The notes beneath the pieces are model-generated. The model had not been told where the DNA came from. It did no database searches and was given only the letters and a program-made list of their open reading frames with translations. From NCBI GenBank assembly GCA_041494245.1, contig JBGQAK010000002.1, positions 186,001 to 250,000 of the forward strand: 64,000 nt of DNA, given 5' to 3'. A program made the translations under genes and the position numbers. Numbering within the stretch: position 1 is the stretch's first letter; every line of letters begins with the position of its first letter. Below are positions 23,999 to 31,024 of the stretch, one piece after another. This stretch comes from RBG-13-68-16 sp041494245. Its GTDB lineage: Bacteria; Acidobacteriota; Thermoanaerobaculia; Thermoanaerobaculales; Thermoanaerobaculaceae.

Positions 23999-25219
23999 TC
24001 ACTGCACCTCGGGCTCGACACTGCAAAAGGCATCCGCGATGTCGCCGGCAAGCCTGACCAGTACCTTGCTCCAGATTCCGCTGTCCAACGTTAGCTTGAC
24101 CCCAAGCAGAACCGTGGTTATGTGCGCCAGCGATACCGCCGTTAGCTGGCCCGGATCCGCGAGGCCCACGTCGCTTGGCCCGGCGAGGAGGAGGCCGCTA
24201 TCGGACTCTAGGCCAAGTGCAAATCCCAAGCCCTTCGCGGAGGCGTGGACGTTATCGGAGGCCATCTTGTAGAAGGGTCGTAGGTGGCGAAGGCCAACCG
24301 ACTCCTGCAACGCACGGAAGGTAGGCTCACGACCCTCGGCGAGGAATGGTGCTGCCCAGCCATAGTCTCTCGAGGACTGCCTTCCGAATCTTCGCTTGGC
24401 GATTTCAGCATCCTTCGAAATAGTGTCCAGTTCTTGCTGAGTCAAGGGATCGTAGCCCAGAGCTCTGCAGGAGAACTGGAATTCCTCCGCGGCCTTGAGG
24501 TGCTCGATTGGCCTATAAGCGAGGAAGCACTCGGCCGCGGCCTCGCCGTGAGCCTGTACGAATGAGGCAAGGACCGAGATCTCATGAAGCGTCCTCCAAC
24601 GTGTTAGAGCTCCGTCGGCGAAGCCGCAACACAGGAGTGTTCGGATCTCGGAAGCAACCTGGCAGGCTCTCGCATGGAGCCGTGTCAGGACCTCAACGGT
24701 GTTAGCCGTCTGGGCATCCCCCTCGGCCCTGAGCTCATCATTCATTGTGCCGCCGACCTCGGTTGCGATGGCGATCAGTACTTCCAGGAGCTGAATGGGA
24801 ACGTCCCATTTTCGTCGAAGAGATCCGTGGAATTGATGTTCCTCGCGCTGTCTCAGCCTCGCCTCGGGGGGCCAAGTCCTCAGGAGCGTTGTGACGAGAT
24901 CTTCCGCCACCACGTCACATAGACTCAACATCATGCCCGGCAGCTTTCCGAGTAGGGACTGGAGTTGATTCTCGACCTCTTGGACATCGCTCTCGTTTAG
25001 CTCAAGCTTGAACTCACGGGCGGGGCCGGAGCCCGGCATCCGGACAACGAAGTTGGGTACCGTCTGACCACGGAGGCAACTCTCTATCTTGTTGAGATGG
25101 CGCTTCGAGAAGACGAGCCCCTGCTCGGCCGCCTTTCGACGGATAAGAGCGACAGCCAAAGGGATAGGATTCAGGTTCTCGGTGAAGGCCTTCATGATTG
25201 CGGAGTGCAGTTCGTCCAT
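23999..25219 (-). CDS. DUF5677-like protein
   Basis: A 406-residue soluble, helix-rich protein. The middle region holds ALTRWRTLHEISVLASFVQ (~residues 205-225) and the late ASDNVHASAKGLGFAL (~320-335), which resemble DUF5677 proteins, a family of unknown function often found on mobile DNA. The N-terminal ~100 residues carry KRHLNKIESCLRGQTVPNF, possibly DNA- or RNA-contacting. It is read opposite to the neighbouring cassette genes. No catalytic motif was identified. Confidence 0.6.
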   Translation of the reverse strand: MDELHSAIMKAFTENLNPIPLAVALIRRKAAEQGLVFSKRHLNKIESCLRGQTVPNFVVRMPGSGPAREFKLELNESDVQEVENQLQSLLGKLPGMMLSLCDVVAEDLVTTLLRTWPPEARLRQREEHQFHGSLRRKWDVPIQLLEVLIAIATEVGGTMNDELRAEGDAQTANTVEVLTRLHARACQVASEIRTLLCCGFADGALTRWRTLHEISVLASFVQAHGEAAAECFLAYRPIEHLKAAEEFQFSCRALGYDPLTQQELDTISKDAEIAKRRFGRQSSRDYGWAAPFLAEGREPTFRALQESVGLRHLRPFYKMASDNVHASAKGLGFALGLESDSGLLLAGPSDVGLADPGQLTAVSLAHITTVLLGVKLTLDSGIWSKVLVRLAGDIADAFCSVEPEVQ

Positions 25220-25596
25220 GTTTCAGACCCTATCATCCCTGGAGGGTTGGATGACCATTGCAGAAGGACCGCCGGGGCTGGTTCTTAAGGGTACCAGGTA
25301 CCTCTAAGGTACCTCTTGCTCACCATCCTGAGATACGGAGGGCGGCTCCGGCACCGTGAACAGGGCCGCCTTGTTTGACCGTGCGTAAGACCTCGCCGTA
25401 GCCCGTTTTGAGATGGGTTCGTCCTCGCTTCGGTATCTCGTTCCCCTTCCGCGCTCCGCCAGGAGGCGACCGATCGGTTCCGGACTCAACCTTTGCCTGG
25501 ACCAGTTTTCGGGTTTTGGGTCATCATGGAAGGACTAACATACGTTCTGGAGATCTAGCACCGCAACCGGGGGCAGGTCATCCAGTGGAGGATGTC
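25220..25596. other. Gene-free stretch with repeats
   Basis: Contains GGGTACCAGGTACCTC at about 25289 and a GGTACC nearby at 25309, relatives of the motif beside the IS110 copies, and the ~80-bp repeat listed separately. No gene seen. Confidence 0.4.
25444..25524 (+). repeat. 80-bp dispersed repeat, copy 1
   Basis: Shares CGATCGGTTCCGGACTCAAC and CCTGGACCAGTTTTCGGG with the copy at 32291-32370 (roughly 75-80 percent by eye, same orientation). Its nature is unknown; it may be the end of a mobile element. Confidence 0.6.
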
Positions 25597-26019
25597 ATGA
25601 AGACCATCATCATGCTTTTCGCAGCCGTCCTCGTGGCCGGCTGTACCCATAATGGCGGGCCCGATGCGAGCGCGCGCGCCCGGGCGCAGGCCGCCGAGGA
25701 CGAAGCCGGCCTCGCTGCGGCGCTGAGCGGTAGGATCGCAGGCCCGCCGCAGGATTGCGTCGACCACCGCGATCTGGGCGGCAACAAATCCTATGGCAGG
25801 GGCGTGGTCGTCTTCAGCGGTCGGACCAACGATGTGGTCTATGTGAACCGGCCGGCGGCCGGCTGCCCAGAACTCGAATCCGGGCGGGCGCTCAAGACCC
25901 GGACGACGATGGCGCAGCTCTGCCGCGGCGACATCGTCACCGTGTTCGATCCGATCAGCGGCATCGAATATGGCAGCTGCAGCCTCGGCGAGTTCACGCC
26001 CTACCGCCGCGCCCCCTAG
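25597..26019 (+). CDS. Cassette-region gene: small lipoprotein
   Basis: A 140-residue predicted lipoprotein: MKTIIMLFAAVLVAGC gives a signal peptide with lipobox LVAGC, and the mature protein starts at Cys16. The mature part has two Cys-containing segments (PPQDCVDHRDLGG, AAGCPELESG, AQLCRGDIV, GSCSLGEF) that may form disulfides. GTGGAGG lies upstream of the ATG at 25597, which is preferred over earlier in-frame starts. Similar small lipoproteins are seen in sphingomonads (from memory, not searched). Function unknown. Confidence 0.6.
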   Translation: MKTIIMLFAAVLVAGCTHNGGPDASARARAQAAEDEAGLAAALSGRIAGPPQDCVDHRDLGGNKSYGRGVVVFSGRTNDVVYVNRPAAGCPELESGRALKTRTTMAQLCRGDIVTVFDPISGIEYGSCSLGEFTPYRRAP

Positions 26020-26059
26020 AGACGCGATTTCCGAGTTGGGTGTTTCACCTTGAACCCGG

Positions 26060-26196
26060 AAGGGTAGTAGGCTTGGGCATGGCCTGCCTGTGGTTCAACG
26101 AATCCGCTGCCGTCCAGCGTTCTGCTCTGACCCCAACCGGGCCATCCCGCGACCATGACCGAGGGTCAGCCCCACTTCTCACCGGAAGTCATGATG
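26060..26196 (-). mobile_element. IS110-family fragment 4 (left end only)
   Basis: Keeps the first few codons of the transposase (CCCAAGCCTACTACCCTT, minus strand) and the ~115-base left end, with CTCTGACCCCAACCGGGCC and ACCGGAAGTCATGATG. The last bases differ from other copies (CCGACG instead of TCTAGG). Confidence 0.7.
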
Positions 26197-26348
26197 CCGA
26201 CGCGGGCTGGTCCGGAAAGCACGCGCAAATCCTCCGCCTCCTGGTCACAGTTCCGCGGTCCACCGCCGGCTCAGGTTGAATCGGTGCTATTGTCAGGCAG
26301 GGAGCGTGTGGTGCCGCGAAGGCCGCCGTAAGGAAACAGGAGGCTAGA

Positions 26349-26642
26349 ATGGAAACCTATATCATCCTTGGAAAGTACACCCAGCAAGGCACTGCAAAGA
26401 TTAAGGAAGGCCCGACCCGCATCGAGGCTGTCCGCAAGGCCATAGGGGCCGCCGGCGGCAAGATGATCGGCTGGTATCTGACCATGGGACGCTACGACTT
26501 CGTCCTGATCGCGGAGGCTCCAAACGTCAAGGCCGTGGCGGCCGTGGCCCTTGCGACTGCAGCCCAAGGGAATATCAGCACAGAAACACTGCATGCTCTA
26601 ACCGAAGCGGAGTTCAAGGGGGTTGTCTCTTCACTCCCATGA
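26349..26642 (+). CDS. Cassette gene: GYD-domain protein
   Basis: A 97-residue protein that is a single GYD domain: METYIILGKYTQQGTAKIKE, then GGKMIGWYLTMGRYDFVLIAEAP with the name-giving G-[RY]-Y-D (GRYDFV), and ALTEAEFKGVV at the end. These are ferredoxin-like alpha-beta dimers of unknown function. AGGAGGCTAGA before the ATG is a strong Shine-Dalgarno. The next attC left half lies 67 bases downstream. Confidence 0.85.
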   Translation: METYIILGKYTQQGTAKIKEGPTRIEAVRKAIGAAGGKMIGWYLTMGRYDFVLIAEAPNVKAVAAVALATAAQGNISTETLHALTEAEFKGVVSSLP

Positions 26643-26709
26643 GCCCTGCCCAACCACACGCTCCCACTCCCATCCGCGCGCTCACTCCCATGCACTCACA
26701 CTCCAGCCC

Positions 26710-26737
26710 GCCTAACAACTCGCTGGAGCCAACCCGG
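26710..26737 (+). other. attC left half
   Basis: GCCTAAC (26710-26716) then AACTCGCTGGAGCCAACC, very close to well-formed attC left halves. The right half is replaced by the 86-bp solo element that follows. Confidence 0.6.
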
Positions 26738-26822
26738 ACGTTGCCCCGATAGAGTAGACACTCTGACCTAACGCTGGAAGGGGGCGAGCCTCCCTTCGCA
26801 CCGGAAGTCATGATGTCTAGGC
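26737..26822. mobile_element. Solo 86-bp MITE-like element with both IS ends
   Basis: One side is the right-end-type repeat (GACGTTGCCCCGATAGAGTAG, cut here to its first bases) and the other is the IS110 left end (CTTCGCACCGGAAGTCATGA then TGTCTAGG). There is no coding sequence between. It lies directly after an attC left half and links the two end sequences seen separately elsewhere. Confidence 0.6.
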
Positions 26823-26940
26823 AGCGCCATTGAAGTACAACCCACGACCGATCCGCTGGAGACCGCCCTTCGACCCGTTGTTCGGCAGCGTCAAACGTGG
26901 CTCGACTGCGCGTTCGAACCGTCGTCCCTTGTTCGTGAAC

Positions 26941-27080
26941 TTGGCGAGCTGGGCGGAGGCCCGCTGCCGGCTCCTGCTGAGGCAGGGGCGGCCCGGCGAG
27001 GCGCTGGTGTGGGCGCGCGAGGCGCAGCAGCGCGCACCGTGGCGGCCGGACGGTGCGGAACTGGAGGAGGCGGTCCAACT
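26941..27080 (+). pseudogene. Possible TPR-protein fragment
   Basis: In the frame open from 26830, residues read AEARCRLLLRQGRPGEALVW then AREAQQRAPWRPDG, the look of the last TPR of a longer protein. It has no start signal and is followed by unrelated sequence before the prepilin, so it is at best a remnant. Confidence 0.3.
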
Positions 27081-27203
27081 GAGGTGCCACAGATTGGTAC
27101 CGGGGAACCCCTCAGTGACGCCAGACGTCACCAGGAAGCTCCTGTGGAAGCCGCAAGCGTGGCACAAGCCTTGCGTAAAGCCTACCCCGAGGAGGAGGGT
27201 CTC

Positions 27204-27656
27204 ATAAGAAAGCAAAAGGGTTTCACGCTGATCGAGGTGCTGGTCGTCGTGGCGATCATCGGCGTCATCGCGGCCATCGCCATTCCGAACTTTCTGAACG
27301 CTATCAACCGCGGGCGGCAGAAGAGGACGATGGCGGACATCCGCAGCATCGGCACCGCCCTCGAGGCGTACTCGGTCGACTTCAACTACTACCCGAAGGT
27401 CGCCGCCGCCACCGTGACGGACCTGGCCCCGTACATACAGCCGACCTTCATTAGGGTGCTGCCGACAAACGACGGCTGGAACCAGTCCATGGTGGTGCAG
27501 CTGACCGTTCAGGGGACCAGCTACACGATCTACTCGAAGGCGAAGGGCAACGCGGGCGCGATCACGACGCAGGGGCCCAAGACCGACTTCGGGAACGCGA
27601 TCGTGTTCTCCAACGGTCACTTCTACGCCTGGCCGGAAGGCATGCAGACCAACTGA
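27204..27656 (+). CDS. Type IV prepilin / pseudopilin (GspG-like) with ATA at the expected start
   Basis: A 150-residue prepilin. The type III signal RKQKGFTLIEVLVVVAIIGV shows the G/F cleavage site, the essential Glu5 of the mature protein, and the hydrophobic helix, followed by NFLNAINRGRQKRTMADIRS and a small pilin globular domain with the alternating YYPK motif. GAGGAGGG sits 6 bases before codon 27204, exactly where ATG should be, but the codon is ATA. Rescue from a TTG at 27171 in frame would give an 11-residue longer leader. Either the start is lost, or ATA/TTG is used. A good terminator follows. No secretion or pilus genes are nearby. Confidence 0.7.
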   Translation: MRKQKGFTLIEVLVVVAIIGVIAAIAIPNFLNAINRGRQKRTMADIRSIGTALEAYSVDFNYYPKVAAATVTDLAPYIQPTFIRVLPTNDGWNQSMVVQLTVQGTSYTIYSKAKGNAGAITTQGPKTDFGNAIVFSNGHFYAWPEGMQTN

Positions 27657-27680
27657 GCACGCAACGGCTACTGCACGCAC

Positions 27681-27710
27681 GGGGGGACGAGAGTCCCCTC
27701 TCTTCTTTTC
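27681..27710 (+). terminator. Terminator after the prepilin gene
   Basis: GGGGAC (27683-27688) pairs with GTCCCC (27693-27698) over a GAGA loop, followed by TCTCTTCTTTTC. Confidence 0.75.
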
Positions 27711-27771
27711 TCCTCCTGCGGGCCCCGGATGAATCGGGCTAGCCTTCTATCATGACCTTGCACCGAACGCG

Positions 27772-28179
27772 GAAGTTGCCCCGATGAAGCAGACACTTGA
27801 ACCAACGCTCGAAGGGGGTCAGGATAGCAATACGAGTACCAGGTACCCACTGTCTCACCATTTGGAAGACGCAAACAGACAATTATTTCCTTTGTGACCC
27901 CGGGGCGATCGGCCTGCTCGGGCCGGCTTCGCAGGCAAACGCAAGATGCGCGGCGTTGCTGTGGGGCCTCCGAACGAGCCTCTCAATGTCACCTTGCTGG
28001 CTCCCGATCGATCCCATGATTACCGGTGGAAGGCTGCGGTGCGCCTCGACGTGCGCGAGGGCGATGAGGTCCTTGTGGACGTCCAGACCGACGAAAATTC
28101 GAGCGCCAGGGCCGACGAGTTTGGCGACTTCGTGTGTGTTGGCCCGGTGAACCCTCGGCGTCTGGCGCACCTGCCGCAT
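27772..28179 (-). mobile_element. IS110-family fragment 5, with right-end-type repeat
   Basis: The right-end-type repeat (GTTGCCCCGATGAAGCAGAC, 27774-) is followed by TACGAGTACCAGGTACC (27831), the shared junction TCACCATTTGGAAGACGCAA and then an IS110 N-terminus on the minus strand (FVGLDVHKDLIALAHVEAHR ... GSIGSQQGDIERLVRR ... FACEAGP). The transposase start differs from the other copies (MRQVRQTPRVHRANTHEVAK), so this is a diverged relative. It provides the link between right-end repeat, GTACC motif and truncated transposase. Confidence 0.75.
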
Positions 28180-28319
28180 CGACGTCGCGCACTGCAGGGA
28201 CCAGCGCAGCGGGAACTCGCCTGACTCGTCGGGCCTGGCACTTCACAATGAAACGTACCGGGCCCGGGATAATACGACCTGGCGGGGAATCCCTCGCGTG
28301 AAGCCCGCATCCCGTTTGC

Positions 28320-28325
28320 TAGAAT
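28320..28325 (+). promoter_or_regulatory. -10 element TAGAAT
   Basis: Ends six bases before the ATG at 28332; no clear -35. Consistent with a very short or absent leader. Confidence 0.4.
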
Positions 28326-28331
28326 GAGGTC

Positions 28332-28514
28332 ATGAACTGGCTCATATTGCTCAGCCTCGCAGTCATCATCGCCGCCGTCGCGGCTGTTACGGGCATCAAA
28401 TCCAAAGGGACCAGGCCCGTGGCCCACACCCGCATGATGGGAATGGCCCGATTCGTTCTGGTGGTCCTCGCCATCATCCTGGCCTACCTCGCGTTCCGAG
28501 GTCGAGCGGGCTGA
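28332..28514 (+). CDS. Cassette gene: two-helix small membrane protein
   Basis: A 60-residue protein with two hydrophobic helices (LILLSLAVIIAAVAAVTG and FVLVVLAIILAYLAF) joined by a short basic loop (KSKGTRPVAHTRMMGMAR). GAGGTC precedes the ATG. Its stop codon lies in a GGCTGAC attC-type core. No family recognised. Confidence 0.55.
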   Translation: MNWLILLSLAVIIAAVAAVTGIKSKGTRPVAHTRMMGMARFVLVVLAIILAYLAFRGRAG

Positions 28515-28528
28515 CGCCGATAAGTGCC
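28509..28528 (+). other. attC left half
   Basis: GGCTGAC (28509-28515) followed by GCCGATAAGTGCC; the TGA of the core is the stop codon of the small membrane protein. IS110 fragment 6 starts at once with TACGAGTACGAGTACC. Confidence 0.4.
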
Positions 28529-28690
28529 ATACGAGTACGAGTACCGGGTATCGCTATCTCACCATTCGGAAGACGCAAAAACACATCTCCATTGTGACCC
28601 GAGGCGATCGGCTTGCTTGGGCCGGCTTCGTAGGCGAACACAAGCCGCGCGGCCTTGCTGTGGAGCCTCCGAACGAGCTTTTCAATGTCA
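28524..28690 (-). mobile_element. IS110-family fragment 6 (internal piece)
   Basis: Opens with TACGAGTACGAGTACCGGG, has the shared junction (TCACCATTCGGAAGACGCAA) and 100 bases of transposase ending inside the HSKAARLVFAYEAGP region, but lacks the start codon and left end. A second TACGAGTACCAGGTACC (about 28689) closes it, so it is flanked by direct copies of the motif. Confidence 0.7.
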
Positions 28691-28785
28691 TACGAGTACC
28701 AGGTACCGCTATCCTCCCATGGCCTGACCCCGGTTCCACCTCATCCTTCCTGCCGACCGGCCCGTGAAGGTGCCATGTCGCGACC

Positions 28786-28813
28786 TTGACGCCACTGGGA
28801 GCAGCCCTATACT
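28786..28813 (+). promoter_or_regulatory. Sigma70-like promoter of the AI-2E-type transporter
   Basis: TTGACG (28786-28791), 16 bases, TATACT (28808-28813). The GTG start at 28822 is 8 bases downstream, so the mRNA would be leaderless. Confidence 0.7.
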
Positions 28814-28821
28814 CAAACCGG

Positions 28822-29961
28822 GTGAAAAGGAATCTCCTATCCCTCATGGTCGAGGGCCAGCGCGTCGAGTTGCATGTTCCATTCGTGACGATCCTCAAGA
28901 TCGCGCTCTCGCTCCTCCTCTTCGCAGCGATCGTCAAACTCCTTCCCGTCATCATCACGCTGGTCGTGGCGGTGCTCCTGGCCGTCATGCTGCAACCGGT
29001 GGCCGACTGGCTCATCGCCCGTGGGGCCCGGCGCGGACTCGCCATCGGTGCGATCGGCTTCGTGCTCATCGCGCTTCTGGTGGTGTTTTTCGCCGTGATC
29101 GTCCCCGCCACGGGAGCGCAGATCTCGCAGCTCATGAAAAGCCTGCCGGCAATCCAGGCCAGAGTCGCCACAGCCCTTCCCGCGGTGTCGCCGATCATCG
29201 GCACTCTCGTCGCCCGGCTGAATGCCTTCCAGAAGTCGGTCGACCTGCAGTCCTGGATGCAAGGGGGCCTGACGGTTGGAAGGTACGCCGTAGCAGCGAT
29301 CACCGCGATGGTGCTCGGCCTGGTACTGACCCTCTATTTTCTCCTCCAGGGGCGGGAGTTCTACGCCTGGCTGGTGAGCTACGTGCCGAGACGGTATCGC
29401 GGGCGGGTGGCGGAGACCGCGGGCGAGTCGAGCAAGGTCGTCATGGCTTATATGCGAGGTCAGGTCATCACCTGCGCGCTATGCGGCATCTGGGTCTACG
29501 CCATGCTCATGCTCCTGCATGTCCCGGCCGCCTTGCCGCTGGCGGTCATCGCCACCTTTTTTGACATCATTCCGGTGGTCGGCACGATCATCATGACGCT
29601 ACCCGGCGTGCTGGTAGCCTTCGCTGTCTCCCCTCTGGCCGCGTTCGAAGTGCTGGTCGGTTATCTGCTCTATCACCTCATCGAGAACTACGTGGTCATT
29701 CCGCACGTCTACGGCAAACAGATGCGCCTCTCCACGATCGGCGTTCTCCTTTCCGTCACAATCGGCGGCTATCTGCTCGGCGTGGCCGGCGCCGTGCTGG
29801 CACTTCCTTTCGTCGCCGCCTACCCGATCATCGAGCGCCTCTGGCTCGGAAGCTACCTGGCGCCGGAGACGATCGGGGACCACGCCGCACTGCACGACGA
29901 GAATGCCGACAGCAAAACGACCGACGAGGTACTGGGAACGACGACGGAGGAAGGACATTAG
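28822..29961 (+). CDS. AI-2E (PerM/YdiK) family membrane transporter
   Basis: A 379-residue protein. Hydrophobic helices are at about residues 23-58 (a pair), 70-95, 155-185, 215-245, 250-285 and 310-335, with a soluble stretch between 100 and 150 and the family signatures ATFFDIIPVVGTIIMTLPG and LVGYLLYHLIENYVVIPHVYG, given here in part. AI-2E proteins include quorum-signal exporters and Na+(Li+)/H+ antiporters; substrate unknown. The GTG at 28822 is chosen because a consensus promoter places the mRNA start there. The C-terminal tail is acidic and hydrophilic. It carries its own promoter, unlike a typical cassette gene, and is larger than most. Confidence 0.82.
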   Translation: MKRNLLSLMVEGQRVELHVPFVTILKIALSLLLFAAIVKLLPVIITLVVAVLLAVMLQPVADWLIARGARRGLAIGAIGFVLIALLVVFFAVIVPATGAQISQLMKSLPAIQARVATALPAVSPIIGTLVARLNAFQKSVDLQSWMQGGLTVGRYAVAAITAMVLGLVLTLYFLLQGREFYAWLVSYVPRRYRGRVAETAGESSKVVMAYMRGQVITCALCGIWVYAMLMLLHVPAALPLAVIATFFDIIPVVGTIIMTLPGVLVAFAVSPLAAFEVLVGYLLYHLIENYVVIPHVYGKQMRLSTIGVLLSVTIGGYLLGVAGAVLALPFVAAYPIIERLWLGSYLAPETIGDHAALHDENADSKTTDEVLGTTTEEGH

Positions 29962-29980
29962 GATTCTAGAGCTTTTCTAG

Positions 29981-30397
29981 GTTACGAGTATACGAGGACC
30001 CGGCACCGCTATCTCACCATTCGGAAAACGCAAGAAAGGGAAAACATCTCTTTTGTGACCCCAGGCGACCCGCCTATTTGGGCCGGCTTCGCAGGCGAAG
30101 ACCAGATGCGCGGCCTTGCTGTGGAACCTCCGAACGAGCTTTTCAATGTCGGCCTGCTGGCTCCCGATCGATCCCACGAACACCGGCGGATTGCTGCGGT
30201 GCGCCTCGGCGTGCGCGACGGTGATGAAGTCCTTGTGGACGTCCAGACCGACGAAAAGGGTAGTAGGCTTGGGCATGGCTGATTTCTGGCTCGAAGTATC
30301 CGCTGCAGCGGAGCCTGCGGCTCTGACCCCAACCGGGCCAATCTGCGAGTCTGCCGGAGGTCAGCGCTCCTTCGCACTGGAAGTCATGATGTCTAGG
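29981..30397 (-). mobile_element. IS110-family fragment 7 (best preserved)
   Basis: The start ATG is at 30276 (minus). It reads MPKPTTLFVGLDVHKDFITV through GSIGSQQADIEKLVRRFHSK to FACEAGP and then the shared junction TCACCATTCGGAAAACGCAA next to TACGAGTATACGAGGACC (29982). The left end ends at GTCTAGG (30391-30397). The transposase frame stays open for 99 codons but lacks the DD part of the active site and the Tnp20 domain. Confidence 0.88.
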
Positions 30398-30419
30398 GAA
30401 CTGGATTCGTAGGCTTGCT

Positions 30420-30866
30420 ATGCGGGTGAAGCGCTTCGTGTTTGCATGCTTGGTGCTCTTCGTCCTGGCCATCGCCTGGAACGGGCTGGTTCATCTCGTG
30501 CTGCTCCGCAGTGCCAACGCGGTGGTCCGGCACCTGTACCGTCCCGACCTCGCAGGCAGGATGTGGTTGTCGTTATTGGTCACCGCCGGCATGGTCGTCG
30601 TGTTCATCTGGGGCTACAGTCGGTTTGCGCGGGTGGGCTCGGTCCGCGAAGCCGTCGGGTACGGTACGTTCTTCGCGCTCCTTGCGGGCGTGCTCGTCGA
30701 CCTCAACCAATACGTGTTGTACCCCATCCCGGGGTGGCTTGCCTTCATGTGGTTCCTCGGTGGGCTCGTCGAGTTCATCGTGTACGCCGTCATCGTCAGT
30801 AAGTTGTACCCGCCTCCGGGCGGGGCGGGGAAGGGTGGCACTGACACCTCTTGCCGGGTTGCCTGA
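30420..30866 (+). CDS. Cassette gene: four-helix membrane protein
   Basis: A 148-residue protein with four hydrophobic helices (~5-28, 48-66, 80-100, 108-130) linked by short basic loops, and a soluble Gly-rich tail. It resembles small uncharacterised membrane cassette proteins. The ATG at 30420 is 23 bases after the end of IS110 fragment 7. Its stop codon overlaps an attC left half. No family recognised. Confidence 0.6.
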   Translation: MRVKRFVFACLVLFVLAIAWNGLVHLVLLRSANAVVRHLYRPDLAGRMWLSLLVTAGMVVVFIWGYSRFARVGSVREAVGYGTFFALLAGVLVDLNQYVLYPIPGWLAFMWFLGGLVEFIVYAVIVSKLYPPPGGAGKGGTDTSCRVA

Positions 30867-30905
30867 CCAGCGCTCGCAGCGGACCGTACGAGTACCAGGT
30901 ACCAC
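30861..30905 (+). other. attC left half plus GTACCAGGTACC motif
   Basis: GCCTGAC (30861-30867), whose TGA is the gene's stop codon, then CAGCGCTCGCAGCGGACC and TACGAGTACCAGGTACCACT with no IS110 coding sequence after it. It is the clearest example of the junction between attC half and GTACC motif. Confidence 0.55.
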
Positions 30906-31024
30906 TGTCCATCGGCCTCGCCCTCATCCATTTGGCACTCATCCATGTCCCGGCGCGAACATTCGGAGCCGACTCTGCGTAGTTGGAACGAGGGCGTCGT
31001 CTGCCCGCGAAAAGGAGTCATTCG

